Below, in pieces: positions 33,319-40,839 of a DNA stretch of 40,839 bases. Within the stretch, counting starts at the first letter, position 1; each line of letters starts with the position of its first letter. Both the position numbers and the translations under genes were made by a program. Below the pieces are notes generated by a model. The model saw nothing but the letters and a program-made list of their open reading frames with translations, was not told where the DNA came from and did no database searches. The DNA is from Leptospira sp. (lineage in GTDB: Bacteria > Spirochaetota > Leptospiria > Leptospirales > Leptospiraceae), in the NCBI GenBank assembly GCA_027533185.1, contig JAPZTS010000026.1, positions 1 to 40,839 on the forward strand, read 5' to 3'.

Positions 33319-33917
33319 ATATCCCTCTCTTCAAAATTCAAATGAGGTGATAGCTGTAAAATTCCACCGGCCACAATGACTAGAATGGCATCTAAAAAGG
33401 AACCAAATTCTAAACCAAAAGGCAACCCTTGGTCCAAAACAAGTGTCAAAACAAAAATACCATTCTCAAAAACAGAAAAACCAGCAATCAAAGCCAACCA
33501 ATTTTTTCGAACAACAAAACAAAGAATTCCTACGTATATCATTAGTATTACGTAGATTAAACTTATTTTATTTATCTCGGGAGGGACTCGATCTGTTAGC
33601 TGAACTGCAACTACAACACCCAAAGTTAAAAAAAGCAAAGTAGCCAAATAGCCAAACCTGGGGGTCGTATTCTCTTTCATCCTCGATTTTTGAGATGCCC
33701 ATTTCAATATGAATGGAGTAAGTAAAACCTTAAAAAGGAGAATTAATATAATCAAACTTATTGAATGTGATGTTTTTGATTCATGAACCTGTAAGACAGG
33801 AAAAATCAACAAAAACCCTTGAAATCCAACAAAGAAAATAATTCGACTCAAGCGATTCTCGACGAGAATGAAGATTCCAGTGAGAAGGAGAAGTAAATAA
33901 ATAAAATCGTATATCAT
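33315..33917 (-). CDS. HyfE-like (NuoK-like) membrane subunit
   Basis: This is a 200-residue membrane protein with about six transmembrane segments, the length and topology of HyfE of hydrogenase-4 (a NuoK-like subunit extended at the N-terminus). The C-terminal signature is the strongest part: GFSVFENGIFVLTLVLDQGL then PFGLEFGSFLDAILVIVAGG, with the intramembrane glutamates (ENGIF and GLEFG) expected in the ion channel. It begins two bases from the end of the HyfC-like gene and overlaps the HyfF-like gene by ATGA. Confidence 0.85.
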   Translation of the reverse strand: MIYDFIYLLLLLTGIFILVENRLSRIIFFVGFQGFLLIFPVLQVHESKTSHSISLIILILLFKVLLTPFILKWASQKSRMKENTTPRFGYLATLLFLTLGVVVAVQLTDRVPPEINKISLIYVILMIYVGILCFVVRKNWLALIAGFSVFENGIFVLTLVLDQGLPFGLEFGSFLDAILVIVAGGILQLSPHLNFEERDI

Positions 33918-33918
33918 A

Positions 33919-34797
33919 TCAGTTCAGTTTTACCAGACTCCCTAAAATTAATATCGATAGGAAAACTAAACCCATCATTTCTGGAATCCATTTCCAACTT
34001 CGCCTAACGGAAATTGCTTCCCAATATCCTAATATAAATGCAAATAATGTTATGATTGGCAAAAGAAGGAGATCTCTTTGCAATTCAGAAAAAAACGCAT
34101 TTTTAATCAATTTCGAATGGTCTAGAGCAATTTTTACGAGAAACACAAGTAGAGAAGTTTGTTTGATTGCTGCCGCCCATTCAAATAAAAATAAAGATTT
34201 TCCAGAGGCTTCTAATAACATAGCCTCATGAACCATTGTTAACTCTAAATGGGTTCGAGGATCATCGAATGGTGGTTTCGATATTTCAGACAAAATTGCA
34301 ATAGAGCACATAATCAAAAAAAGTGAACCAACAAAGAAGCCTTGAAGCGATTCAGAAATTTCTATATGCGATTGTGCAACCAAAATCATTAAGATCAAAG
34401 TTGGCTCTGACATAACAGACAATACGGTTTCCCTTCCACTCCCCATGCCGCCGAAGGAAGTTCCAGTCTCCATTGCATATCCAATATATGTGATTCGATA
34501 CATAGCTAAAAAGAAAGGGATAAATAAATAAGGGCCCCATTCAAATAAAACTATAGACCATATAACAAGAGCTGAAAACAAACATAGAATAGGTGCAATG
34601 TATGAAAATGTACCGAATTGCAAAGGATGGATTGTTTTTTTTCGAAACATTCGCAAAAGTTCATAAAAAAACAATTCAACGTTCGGACCCTTTCTTCCCA
34701 TAGCCATAGCACGAACCTTACGCACGATTCCAGGCAAAAATACAGGTAAGATAAAAAAGAGTAAGATAAGATAAACTGAAATGATTGCTGATTCCAT
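33919..34797 (-). CDS. HyfC/HycD/NuoH-like membrane anchor subunit
   Basis: This is a 292-residue membrane protein with about eight transmembrane segments, the NuoH-type subunit that joins the hydrophilic arm to the membrane arm. Diagnostic stretches are ELLRMFRKKTIHPLQFG (in place of DLLRLLRK), the cytoplasmic GTSFGGMGSGRETVLSVMSE then PTLILMILV, and SKPPFDDPRTHLELTMVHEA followed by MLLEASG, the acidic loop conserved in HycD and NuoH. All the charged residues of these motifs are kept. Its start is two bases after the HyfB-like stop. This gene and its neighbours form the Ehr-like complex. Confidence 0.9.
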   Translation of the reverse strand: MESAIISVYLILLFFILPVFLPGIVRKVRAMAMGRKGPNVELFFYELLRMFRKKTIHPLQFGTFSYIAPILCLFSALVIWSIVLFEWGPYLFIPFFLAMYRITYIGYAMETGTSFGGMGSGRETVLSVMSEPTLILMILVAQSHIEISESLQGFFVGSLFLIMCSIAILSEISKPPFDDPRTHLELTMVHEAMLLEASGKSLFLFEWAAAIKQTSLLVFLVKIALDHSKLIKNAFFSELQRDLLLLPIITLFAFILGYWEAISVRRSWKWIPEMMGLVFLSILILGSLVKLN

Positions 34798-34799
34798 TT

Positions 34800-36536
34800 T
34801 TAATTCTCCAATATATTTACAGAAATGGTAATTACAAACGTAAGAATAAAAAATAGAGAAGCAAAGGCTAAATAGGCACTGATGTCCTCTTCTTGTCGAT
34901 TCTGATCTTTATCCTGAATCAGTTTCAAAAAGCGATAGTTAAGATAATTAACAACATTGAAGATTGCCTTGTCTACTTTTAGTTTTCCATCTATATCTAG
35001 AAAATATCGTCCTAACGAGTTGAAGAGAGGCTTTGAAAATTCAGAAGAAGGAACGGAAAGATCTTCTCCCGAATAATTGTTTCCACAATCCCAGCTTTCT
35101 TTTTTCAGATCTTTTACACGATATTTATTAAAAAGAATGTAAACCAAACAAACAATCACCTGAGTTACAAATGAGACTAAAGCTACCATTAAAAACCAAT
35201 TGTAGAGAGATTTATCAACCGAACGAATCTGAAAGAAAAAATCCAAAAGAAATGGAGCAACTAACGGCAAAGAGATGATCCAAAAACTGAGATTGATTAG
35301 TGATAATCTAATCGCTTTCAATTTTTTTGGTTCTAATTCTAGTTTATGGTATTCCAATTTTGGATTTGAAAGAAAGACACCAAAATAGATCTTCAAATGA
35401 GAAAAACCACCAAGAACCATACCAAAAAAAATAAAGATCATCGCAGGAAGTAGGTAAACAGATTTTCCTATCGGCAGATCGAGAATCCTTGAGTTTATGA
35501 AAAAGTAAGTGGATTCTGAAAGAAAACCAATTGTTCCTGGCAACACTGCAAAACTGAAACTTCCAATTCCCATAAGGAGTGGAGAAATTCCGATCAACCG
35601 TCCTACACCTTTAATGTGATCTACCGTTAAATCATTCGTTAGTCGAAGCAAAATTCCGAATGAGAAAAACTGAAAACTTTTAGAAAAGGAATGGTGGAGG
35701 AGTCCAACAAAAAATAAAATCCGAAATGCAAAGGTAAGTTTTTGGAGGGATGGGTCTACATCATATTGAAATAAAGATATTGAAAATAGACAAAGCCATA
35801 AAAAATGGATAGATTCGATAGAACTATAGGCAAAAACAAGTTTTACTTTCTTTTGAAAAAAACCAGCAACACCTCCTAAAAAAATTCCAATAGCTGATAA
35901 CATAAATAGCGCCAAAACTAGACCGTTAGCAAGTTTATAAGGAAGGACGAATTCATAAAAAAGTATCAATGGAAAAACTTCCAGAACTCCTGCAAATGCA
36001 CCTAATGCGTGAGAGGGTCCACCTTCATTCACTTTTGGAAGCCAATAGTGAAATCCTAAAAAACCTGATTTTAAAAGCAGAGCAATCGTCAGCAAAGACA
36101 AACCGATCATACTTCCGGTGGCCAAAAATATCCAACTAGCTATAAAAACAACAGAGATACCAGAAACCAATATCAATGTTCGCAAACTTTCCATCTGCTG
36201 ATTGCCAAATTTAGTTCCAGAATAAATCCAGAAGATGGAGAATGTCGCAAATTCTAAAAGAATAGGTAGAAGGATCGACTTACCAACAATGAATGAGAAC
36301 CCAAGGCAAAACCAAAAAATTCCATAACCAAATACTACATTCGCTTTTTCAGTAGTCTCATAAGCACCTAACAGAGAAAAAGAGGAGAATCCTATCGTTA
36401 GAACTAAAAACAAACCTAAAAAGGATTCGTAATGTTCCACCTGAAACAAAAAAGCTTGAAGTAAAAAATAAATAATGGGGAAACTGGCCAACAGTCCCAT
36501 CAAAATTTGATTCCAAAAGGAAATCCGATTATTCAA
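34800..36536 (-). CDS. HyfB/NuoL-like antiporter subunit
   Basis: This is a 578-residue polytopic protein with about 14-15 transmembrane segments, the distal antiporter-like subunit of group-4 hydrogenases. Ion-path residues are visible: Glu95 in PILLEFATFSIFWIY (TM5), Lys156 in LLLKSGFLGFHYWLPKVNEG (TM7), the HHxxxK of TM8 (LLHHSFSKSFQF, Lys286) and Lys382 in FSHLKIYFGVFL (TM12). The HyfB signature WDCGNNYSGEDLSVPSSEFS followed by KPLF is also present. Translation starts at a TTG (36536) preceded by AGGT. It is the first gene of the complex operon; a small secreted-protein frame lies 40 bp upstream on the same strand. Confidence 0.9.
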   Translation of the reverse strand: MNNRISFWNQILMGLLASFPIIYFLLQAFLFQVEHYESFLGLFLVLTIGFSSFSLLGAYETTEKANVVFGYGIFWFCLGFSFIVGKSILLPILLEFATFSIFWIYSGTKFGNQQMESLRTLILVSGISVVFIASWIFLATGSMIGLSLLTIALLLKSGFLGFHYWLPKVNEGGPSHALGAFAGVLEVFPLILFYEFVLPYKLANGLVLALFMLSAIGIFLGGVAGFFQKKVKLVFAYSSIESIHFLWLCLFSISLFQYDVDPSLQKLTFAFRILFFVGLLHHSFSKSFQFFSFGILLRLTNDLTVDHIKGVGRLIGISPLLMGIGSFSFAVLPGTIGFLSESTYFFINSRILDLPIGKSVYLLPAMIFIFFGMVLGGFSHLKIYFGVFLSNPKLEYHKLELEPKKLKAIRLSLINLSFWIISLPLVAPFLLDFFFQIRSVDKSLYNWFLMVALVSFVTQVIVCLVYILFNKYRVKDLKKESWDCGNNYSGEDLSVPSSEFSKPLFNSLGRYFLDIDGKLKVDKAIFNVVNYLNYRFLKLIQDKDQNRQEEDISAYLAFASLFFILTFVITISVNILEN

Positions 36537-36576
36537 AATACACCTACCCTACTAATAAAAATTATTGATGCTAATT

Positions 36577-36879
36577 TTAACTTAGTTTAGGCGGTGCTCT
36601 GGAAGGAACGAGACTAAAAGTAATCGAGGTAACAAAAGAGGAATGCTTAAAAAATAAATTGGAAAAAGTGGAGAGGTCAGCGTAATTACTAAAATTTTCA
36701 ATAAGGAGTCCATCAAATTCCGCCGCTGAACTTCCTTGGGACTCAAGCTCAATACTTGCCTCTGCAAGAACCTCTTTCGCAGACTCCATCAACAGGTTGG
36801 AAGGCTGTTTGGTAAATACCACGGACGTTAGAAGCAATAACGTTAATAATCTGAGTGCCACGCGGTTTTTTTCCAACAC
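36577..36879 (-). CDS. Small exported protein upstream of the Ehr-like operon
   Basis: This is a frame of 100 codons beginning at a GTG (36879) and ending 40 bp before the HyfB-like gene. The first 25 residues are signal-like (VALRLLTLLLLTSVVFTKQP); an in-frame GTG at 36861 would also give the signal. The mature part is Ser/Glu rich (EVLAEASIELESQGSSAAEF) and ends SLVPSRAPPKLS. No family is recognised. It may be a periplasmic accessory of the complex or only a chance frame. It may be co-transcribed with the operon, because the promoter must lie in the 50-bp gap to the divergent ABC gene. Confidence 0.45.
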   Translation of the reverse strand: MLEKNRVALRLLTLLLLTSVVFTKQPSNLLMESAKEVLAEASIELESQGSSAAEFDGLLIENFSNYADLSTFSNLFFKHSSFVTSITFSLVPSRAPPKLS

Positions 36880-36930
36880 TCCAAGAATAAAACAGGTCTA
36901 TCTTTTGGAAAGTCTTTAAAAGAGGACGAA

Positions 36931-37626
36931 TTGAATCTCAAAAACCCAACAAATGAACCTGCAATTTCACTGATCCAGGTAGACAAATCCTACCACCAAG
37001 GGGATCTTAGTTTTCCGGTTTTACGAAATTTAAGCCTCAATATTGAACCGAACCAACTTGTAACCCTCATGGGTCCTTCTGGAAGCGGTAAGTCAACCCT
37101 ATTAAACATTTTATCCGCTATCGAATCCGCAGACTCCGGCGAAGTGCGGATATTTGGACACTCCTTAAGAGGGGCAGACGAATTTAGTTTAACAGAATAC
37201 AGACGAAAAACCATAGGAATTGTTTTTCAATTTTTTCACCTATTGCCTTATCTAGATTGTATACAAAACGTTAGTATCCCACTTCATCTAAATGGTGTAT
37301 CAAAATCCATAGCTGAACAAAAGGCCAAAGATATCTTAAATTTAGTTGGACTTGGCCATCGATTGAGATTTACCCCAAGAGAGCTTTCGGGTGGGGAAAA
37401 ACAAAGAGTTTCCATTGCAAGAGCAATCATTCACTCTCCGAAATTACTGTTAGCTGATGAACCAACAGGGAATTTAGATTCAAAATCATCTGATGCAATC
37501 ATAGAGTTATTTCAAAAATGTAGCAGAGAATTGGATATGACGGTTTTTTTGGTTACCCATAATGATGAGATTGGCCGATTGGGTGATTCCAATTATAAAA
37601 TGAAAGATGGCAATCTAGTAACCTGA
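36931..37626 (+). CDS. ABC exporter ATPase, LolD/MacB type
   Basis: This is a 231-residue ABC ATPase with every motif: Walker A GPSGSGKST (48-56), Q-loop VFQFFHLLPYLD, signature LSGGEKQRVSIARA (about 152-165), Walker B LLLADEPTGNLD (about 172-183) and the switch His in VTHND. The first-to-second motif spacing and PYLDCIQNVSIPLHL are typical of the LolD/MacB/FtsE group. Translation starts at a TTG (36931) with GAGG six bases before. The gene is joined to the permease gene by a TGATG junction, so they form an operon. Substrate unknown; LolD-like lipoprotein or small-molecule export is possible. Confidence 0.92.
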   Translation: MNLKNPTNEPAISLIQVDKSYHQGDLSFPVLRNLSLNIEPNQLVTLMGPSGSGKSTLLNILSAIESADSGEVRIFGHSLRGADEFSLTEYRRKTIGIVFQFFHLLPYLDCIQNVSIPLHLNGVSKSIAEQKAKDILNLVGLGHRLRFTPRELSGGEKQRVSIARAIIHSPKLLLADEPTGNLDSKSSDAIIELFQKCSRELDMTVFLVTHNDEIGRLGDSNYKMKDGNLVT

Positions 37627-40112
37627 TGTTTTTCATTTATGTCTATTTTTTGTTTGGATACTTTCGGGAACACAAGTCTAGGATTCTTTTTTCGCTTTTA
37701 GGTATTTCGCTTGGAATTGCGCTTTATACCAGTACGGAAATCAATTCTTACAAGGCGGAAAAATCACTAAAAGATCCACTCTTTGGTTTTTCCCAAAAAA
37801 GTATAACTGGCAGATTTCTTTCTAAAGATGAATTGAATGGAAACTCCGAGTACATCTTACAAAAAATATACGACCATACCCCAGAAGATTTGGAACTAGA
37901 TCCTATTCTTTCTCGCAGTGGGACAACCAAGGATCAAAATTATACTCCTTTTGTCGTGTTTGGAAAGGATTTAATATCAGCATCTGTTTCAAATTTTTTC
38001 ACCACCAGCCAGAAGATTGAACCTCAACAAAATATCAAATTGAAGAGTGAGATATTCATTAGTACACCACTCTATTCTAAAGTATTTGAAAATACAAACA
38101 CTATCTATGTAGAAATCTGCAACCAATCTCTGCTTTTAGATAAACAAAATATTAATATTATAGAAAGTCCAGGCAACTTCCTCCTATTTGACTTAAGAAA
38201 ACTTCAGTCTATTTGTAATGCAGAAGGGAAACTCGATATGATTCTTCTCGTTAGCAAAACACCTTTAACACCTGAACAAGAAAAGAATATTACTAAAATT
38301 TCAAACGATTATGGCTTTATCTATGAATCAAAAGAAACTATCGAGGAGAGGACAAGTAAGGCTCTTGGTTCCCTAAAATTGAATCTTACAATTGTATCTC
38401 TGGTATCGGTTTTAATTTCTTTCTTTATGGTTGCGAATTCATTTTCTGGATTGTACGTATCGCGAAAAAAAGAATTTGGCATATTGCTAAGTTTAGGTGT
38501 TTCCAGGCGGACCAATTTTTTTCTTTTTTTAGCACAAGGTTTGGTTTTAGGATTATTGGGAGGGATTATTGGTGCAGGTCTTGGTTATTTTTTTACAAAA
38601 TTAAATTTATTCCATATAACAAATACATTAGCATCTGCTAGTGATATCCAGTCTTATACAGATATTCCAATTCGAATATATTTATCCGCAATGTTGATTT
38701 CAGGAATAGGATCCATTGGTTCCGCAACTTTTAATGCCTATAAAACTTATAAAATACTACCTATCGAGTTTTTGAGAGAAAAAGAAGTTCAGTTGGACAG
38801 CCATCGATCCACCGTCTTAAACCATAAGTTTTTTTTACTTGGGTTTGGTTTAATCCTGCTTGGTTACTTTGTTTCACTCTTAGATTCACCAAAACAAATT
38901 CTGCCAGGACTCGTGGGCGTTGGAATGGTGATTCTTGGATTCGTGATGTTAAATCTTTGGTCTCTGCAACGATTGATACCCATTGTTGTTAACAAATTCG
39001 AAAAGTTTCAATCATTTGTTTTTCCAAACATTGGACTAAGAGAAATTGCGGAAGAGTCTTGGAAACACGCACTCACATCTTCAACAATTATGCTTTCTGT
39101 TTCTCTCGTATTAACTTTAACGGCACTCACGGATAGTTACAGATCCTCGCTTATCAAGTGGGCGGAGATTGAAAATACGGAAGATTTTTCAATCTTAAAT
39201 CCACAAAAATTAAACTCAGGTTTACCTGGAGTACCGATTGAGTTTTTTGAAACGATCAAAAAGGAATCTTCCTTTGCGAAAATTGAGCCCTTTCTTATCA
39301 AACCAAAGTTTGGAGTTAACTCAGGTTTGTTTACTTTAAATGTGTTGAAATTTGAGAGCAAATACAATAAGGATGAACTAATTGTATCAGATAACTTTTG
39401 TTACTTAGAAAAACTATGTGTTGGAGATGACCTCCTAATTCCAATCGAAACAGGTGAAATGATTCCAATGAGGATCCAAGCAACCAAAGAACATTTTTTC
39501 TCAGAAAGAGGAACGATTCTTATGGATTATAGTCTATATCAGAAACACTTCCAGTTGAAGGAATTGAATTCTGTTCGAGTGCATTTTGATAACAGGAAAT
39601 CATTTCAGGAATCTAAATCGCTTCTTCAGTCCTATCTAAAAGATACTGAATTGAAAGAAATTAGCAGAAGCGAATTAATAGATTTATACCTGGAAGGGAT
39701 GGATCAGGTATTTTCCGTTCTATCTTCTTTAAAAGGAACAGCCATCGTCATCTCCCTTCTCGCAATCATTACCTCACTCATCCATTATATCAAAGAAAAA
39801 TCGATCCTCCTTGCTGGACTTAGGGCCATTGGTATGGATTCAAGACAAGGGTTTAGTTTACTACTGACTCAAAGTAGTTTTCTTCTTATGTTTGGTAGTA
39901 TGTTTGGTATACTCAATAGTTTTGTCTTAAGCCCAATCGTCGTGTATGGCATAAACAGAAATGCCTTTGGTTGGAATTTAGAATTCAATTATCCTTTTAC
40001 TCTTCTTTTCCTTCTTTCTCTTTCCCTACCTTTGATAGCCTTTCTTGTTTCCGTATTCCCTTTTTATCATTTCAAATCTTTAAAAATTGCAAGAGAGCTT
40101 AGTCATGAATAG
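37626..40112 (+). CDS. FtsX-family ABC permease (double FtsX domains)
   Basis: This is an 828-residue permease starting at the ATG that overlaps the ATPase stop. It has an N-terminal helix (about 12-32), a large extracytoplasmic domain (about 40-245), three or four helices near 255-385 with the first FtsX domain (ANSFSGLYVSRKKEFGILLS, LGVSRRTNFFLFLAQG), another pair around 395-450, a second extracytoplasmic domain (about 495-680) and a C-terminal FtsX domain (about 690-820: KEKSILLAGLRAIGMDSRQG and LSLPLIAFLVSVFPF). This duplicated layout is that of export permeases of the DUF214/FtsX group rather than a LolC/LolE pair. It probably moves substances from the inner membrane outward in partnership with the ATPase. 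Confidence 0.9.
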   Translation: MFFIYVYFLFGYFREHKSRILFSLLGISLGIALYTSTEINSYKAEKSLKDPLFGFSQKSITGRFLSKDELNGNSEYILQKIYDHTPEDLELDPILSRSGTTKDQNYTPFVVFGKDLISASVSNFFTTSQKIEPQQNIKLKSEIFISTPLYSKVFENTNTIYVEICNQSLLLDKQNINIIESPGNFLLFDLRKLQSICNAEGKLDMILLVSKTPLTPEQEKNITKISNDYGFIYESKETIEERTSKALGSLKLNLTIVSLVSVLISFFMVANSFSGLYVSRKKEFGILLSLGVSRRTNFFLFLAQGLVLGLLGGIIGAGLGYFFTKLNLFHITNTLASASDIQSYTDIPIRIYLSAMLISGIGSIGSATFNAYKTYKILPIEFLREKEVQLDSHRSTVLNHKFFLLGFGLILLGYFVSLLDSPKQILPGLVGVGMVILGFVMLNLWSLQRLIPIVVNKFEKFQSFVFPNIGLREIAEESWKHALTSSTIMLSVSLVLTLTALTDSYRSSLIKWAEIENTEDFSILNPQKLNSGLPGVPIEFFETIKKESSFAKIEPFLIKPKFGVNSGLFTLNVLKFESKYNKDELIVSDNFCYLEKLCVGDDLLIPIETGEMIPMRIQATKEHFFSERGTILMDYSLYQKHFQLKELNSVRVHFDNRKSFQESKSLLQSYLKDTELKEISRSELIDLYLEGMDQVFSVLSSLKGTAIVISLLAIITSLIHYIKEKSILLAGLRAIGMDSRQGFSLLLTQSSFLLMFGSMFGILNSFVLSPIVVYGINRNAFGWNLEFNYPFTLLFLLSLSLPLIAFLVSVFPFYHFKSLKIARELSHE

Positions 40113-40149
40113 TTCTTTACTTATGGGAATGGTTGTTTAAGAAAGTGTC

Positions 40150-40839
40150 ATGGCTGGAAGTATAAAAGCAGGTTTCGATCTAGCAGAGCTCATCAAACGC
40201 GAAAATCAGGAAGGCCGAGAAAAAATTCCTACCTCAGATACTCATTTACGAACCTGGTCTGCCCAATTTGCCAGGTCGGAAGAAGATATCCGCAAGCTTT
40301 TGTATGCCTTACGCGATAGCCATTTTATATTTATAGTGAATATCGTGACACCTGACCCAAATCTATTTGTCTATGGTGAAGAAGCGTATTTGTATGCAGA
40401 ACCTTTCAATCTCAGTGAATTAAAAAAATATGCAGACGAAAGTTTAGAAAAATTGTATGAAGCAAGCAATTACAAACGGAAGTCTGCTTTTCAGATAACT
40501 AGGGAGTTATTTCCCAAAATCAAAGAATACAACAATACACCTCTTGGCAAAGCCATCAATCTTTCCGTAATGATTGAAGAATTTTCTCGTATGTTAACGG
40601 CACAAAGCTTTGAATATACGGACCATTGGCGGAAAAATAAAATTCAAGATATCTTCAAGGATGAAGTAAATGCAGCCGACGATCTTGCCAGTCAGGCAAA
40701 TGCAAAAGATCTGGAAGTGGGCAAACGTGCGGTCGACACATATAACGAGCAAAATTCAAAAGAAAAAATTGATCAAAACTGGCAAAAAGCGAAGTCCAAC
40801 TTTTCAACTGAGTTTTTACTAAGAGTGCATTTTCGAAAA
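40150..40839 (+). CDS. Unknown protein, 5' part (runs off window end)
   Basis: The frame from ATG 40150 (weak purine-rich site AAGAAAG before it) is open for 230 codons to the window edge. It begins MAGSIKAGFDLAELIKRENQ, shows no signal peptide or membrane helix, and is rich in charged residues with a probably helical middle (LSELKKYADESLEKLYEASN). I recognise no domain. It follows the ABC permease gene by 37 bp and could be transcribed with it. Confidence 0.7.
   Translation, partial: MAGSIKAGFDLAELIKRENQEGREKIPTSDTHLRTWSAQFARSEEDIRKLLYALRDSHFIFIVNIVTPDPNLFVYGEEAYLYAEPFNLSELKKYADESLEKLYEASNYKRKSAFQITRELFPKIKEYNNTPLGKAINLSVMIEEFSRMLTAQSFEYTDHWRKNKIQDIFKDEVNAADDLASQANAKDLEVGKRAVDTYNEQNSKEKIDQNWQKAKSNFSTEFLLRVHFRK

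Noticed and set aside
28615..36536. Annotating the complex as a functional hydrogenase-4 or formate hydrogenlyase
   Set aside because: The NiFe ligands are missing in the large subunit, no hydrogenase maturation genes are near, and the proximal Fe-S ligands are gone. The term Ehr-like is safer.
1..40839. tRNA, rRNA, CRISPR array, complete mobile element or riboswitch
   Set aside because: No cloverleaf, repeat-spacer series, transposase or known riboswitch pattern was seen by reading the sequence; covariance-model searches could not be run.

Overview
The window reads as a low-GC (roughly 37-39 % by eye) spirochaete chromosome segment, most likely Leptospira and probably a saprophytic or environmental lineage. 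The support is a DUF1554 lipoprotein (a family typical of Leptospira), many secreted proteins with loose spirochaetal lipoboxes (FIGC, ILFC, FLNC, LTNC, LTLAC, TLLC, QIAC), membrane-anchored AraC regulators, and a class II photolyase. No tRNA, rRNA, CRISPR array or intact insertion sequence is visible. Species level cannot be fixed from the sequence alone.

Left part (1-20.5 kb): an accessory, regulator-rich stretch of short transcription units. In order: a partial Crp/Fnr-type regulator; a membrane-anchored unknown; a DUF1554 lipoprotein; a decayed thioredoxin-fold gene; a VOC-domain lipoprotein; a pair of translationally coupled lipoproteins; a DUF6498 membrane protein with a possible frameshifted 5' part; an AraC regulator and a small membrane protein; a secreted metallo-beta-lactamase-fold protein with a degenerate metal motif; a divergent AraC/MDR-oxidoreductase pair; an S15-type lipoprotein hydrolase divergent from a membrane AraC regulator; a truncated membrane gene running into an RhlE-like RNA helicase; an MliC-like lipoprotein; ilvD; and an alpha/beta hydrolase-TetR operon with two palindromic operators placed on its promoter.

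Middle (20.5-28.6 kb): amtB-glnB behind a recognisable sigma-54 promoter, diverging from a photolyase-clpS-like-alkD-like-RNA methyltransferase operon with ATGA overlaps, then a SpoIID-domain lipoprotein and an HDOD protein.

Right part (28.6-36.9 kb, minus strand): the most interesting region. Six tightly coupled genes encode a complete group-4-hydrogenase/complex-I-like membrane complex (HyfB, HyfC, HyfE, HyfF, HyfG-like, and a fused ferredoxin plus HyfI/NuoB-like protein). The large subunit has lost all four NiFe-ligand cysteines and the small-subunit domain has lost every [4Fe-4S] ligand, while the ferredoxin clusters and the ion-pump lysines/glutamate of the membrane arm are retained. A class III adenylate cyclase with a pseudo-receiver domain follows 5 bp downstream. 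This looks like a member of the energy-converting-hydrogenase-related (Ehr) group taken a step further, with an unknown reaction. A divergent MacB/LolD-type ABC exporter operon and a partial unknown gene close the window.
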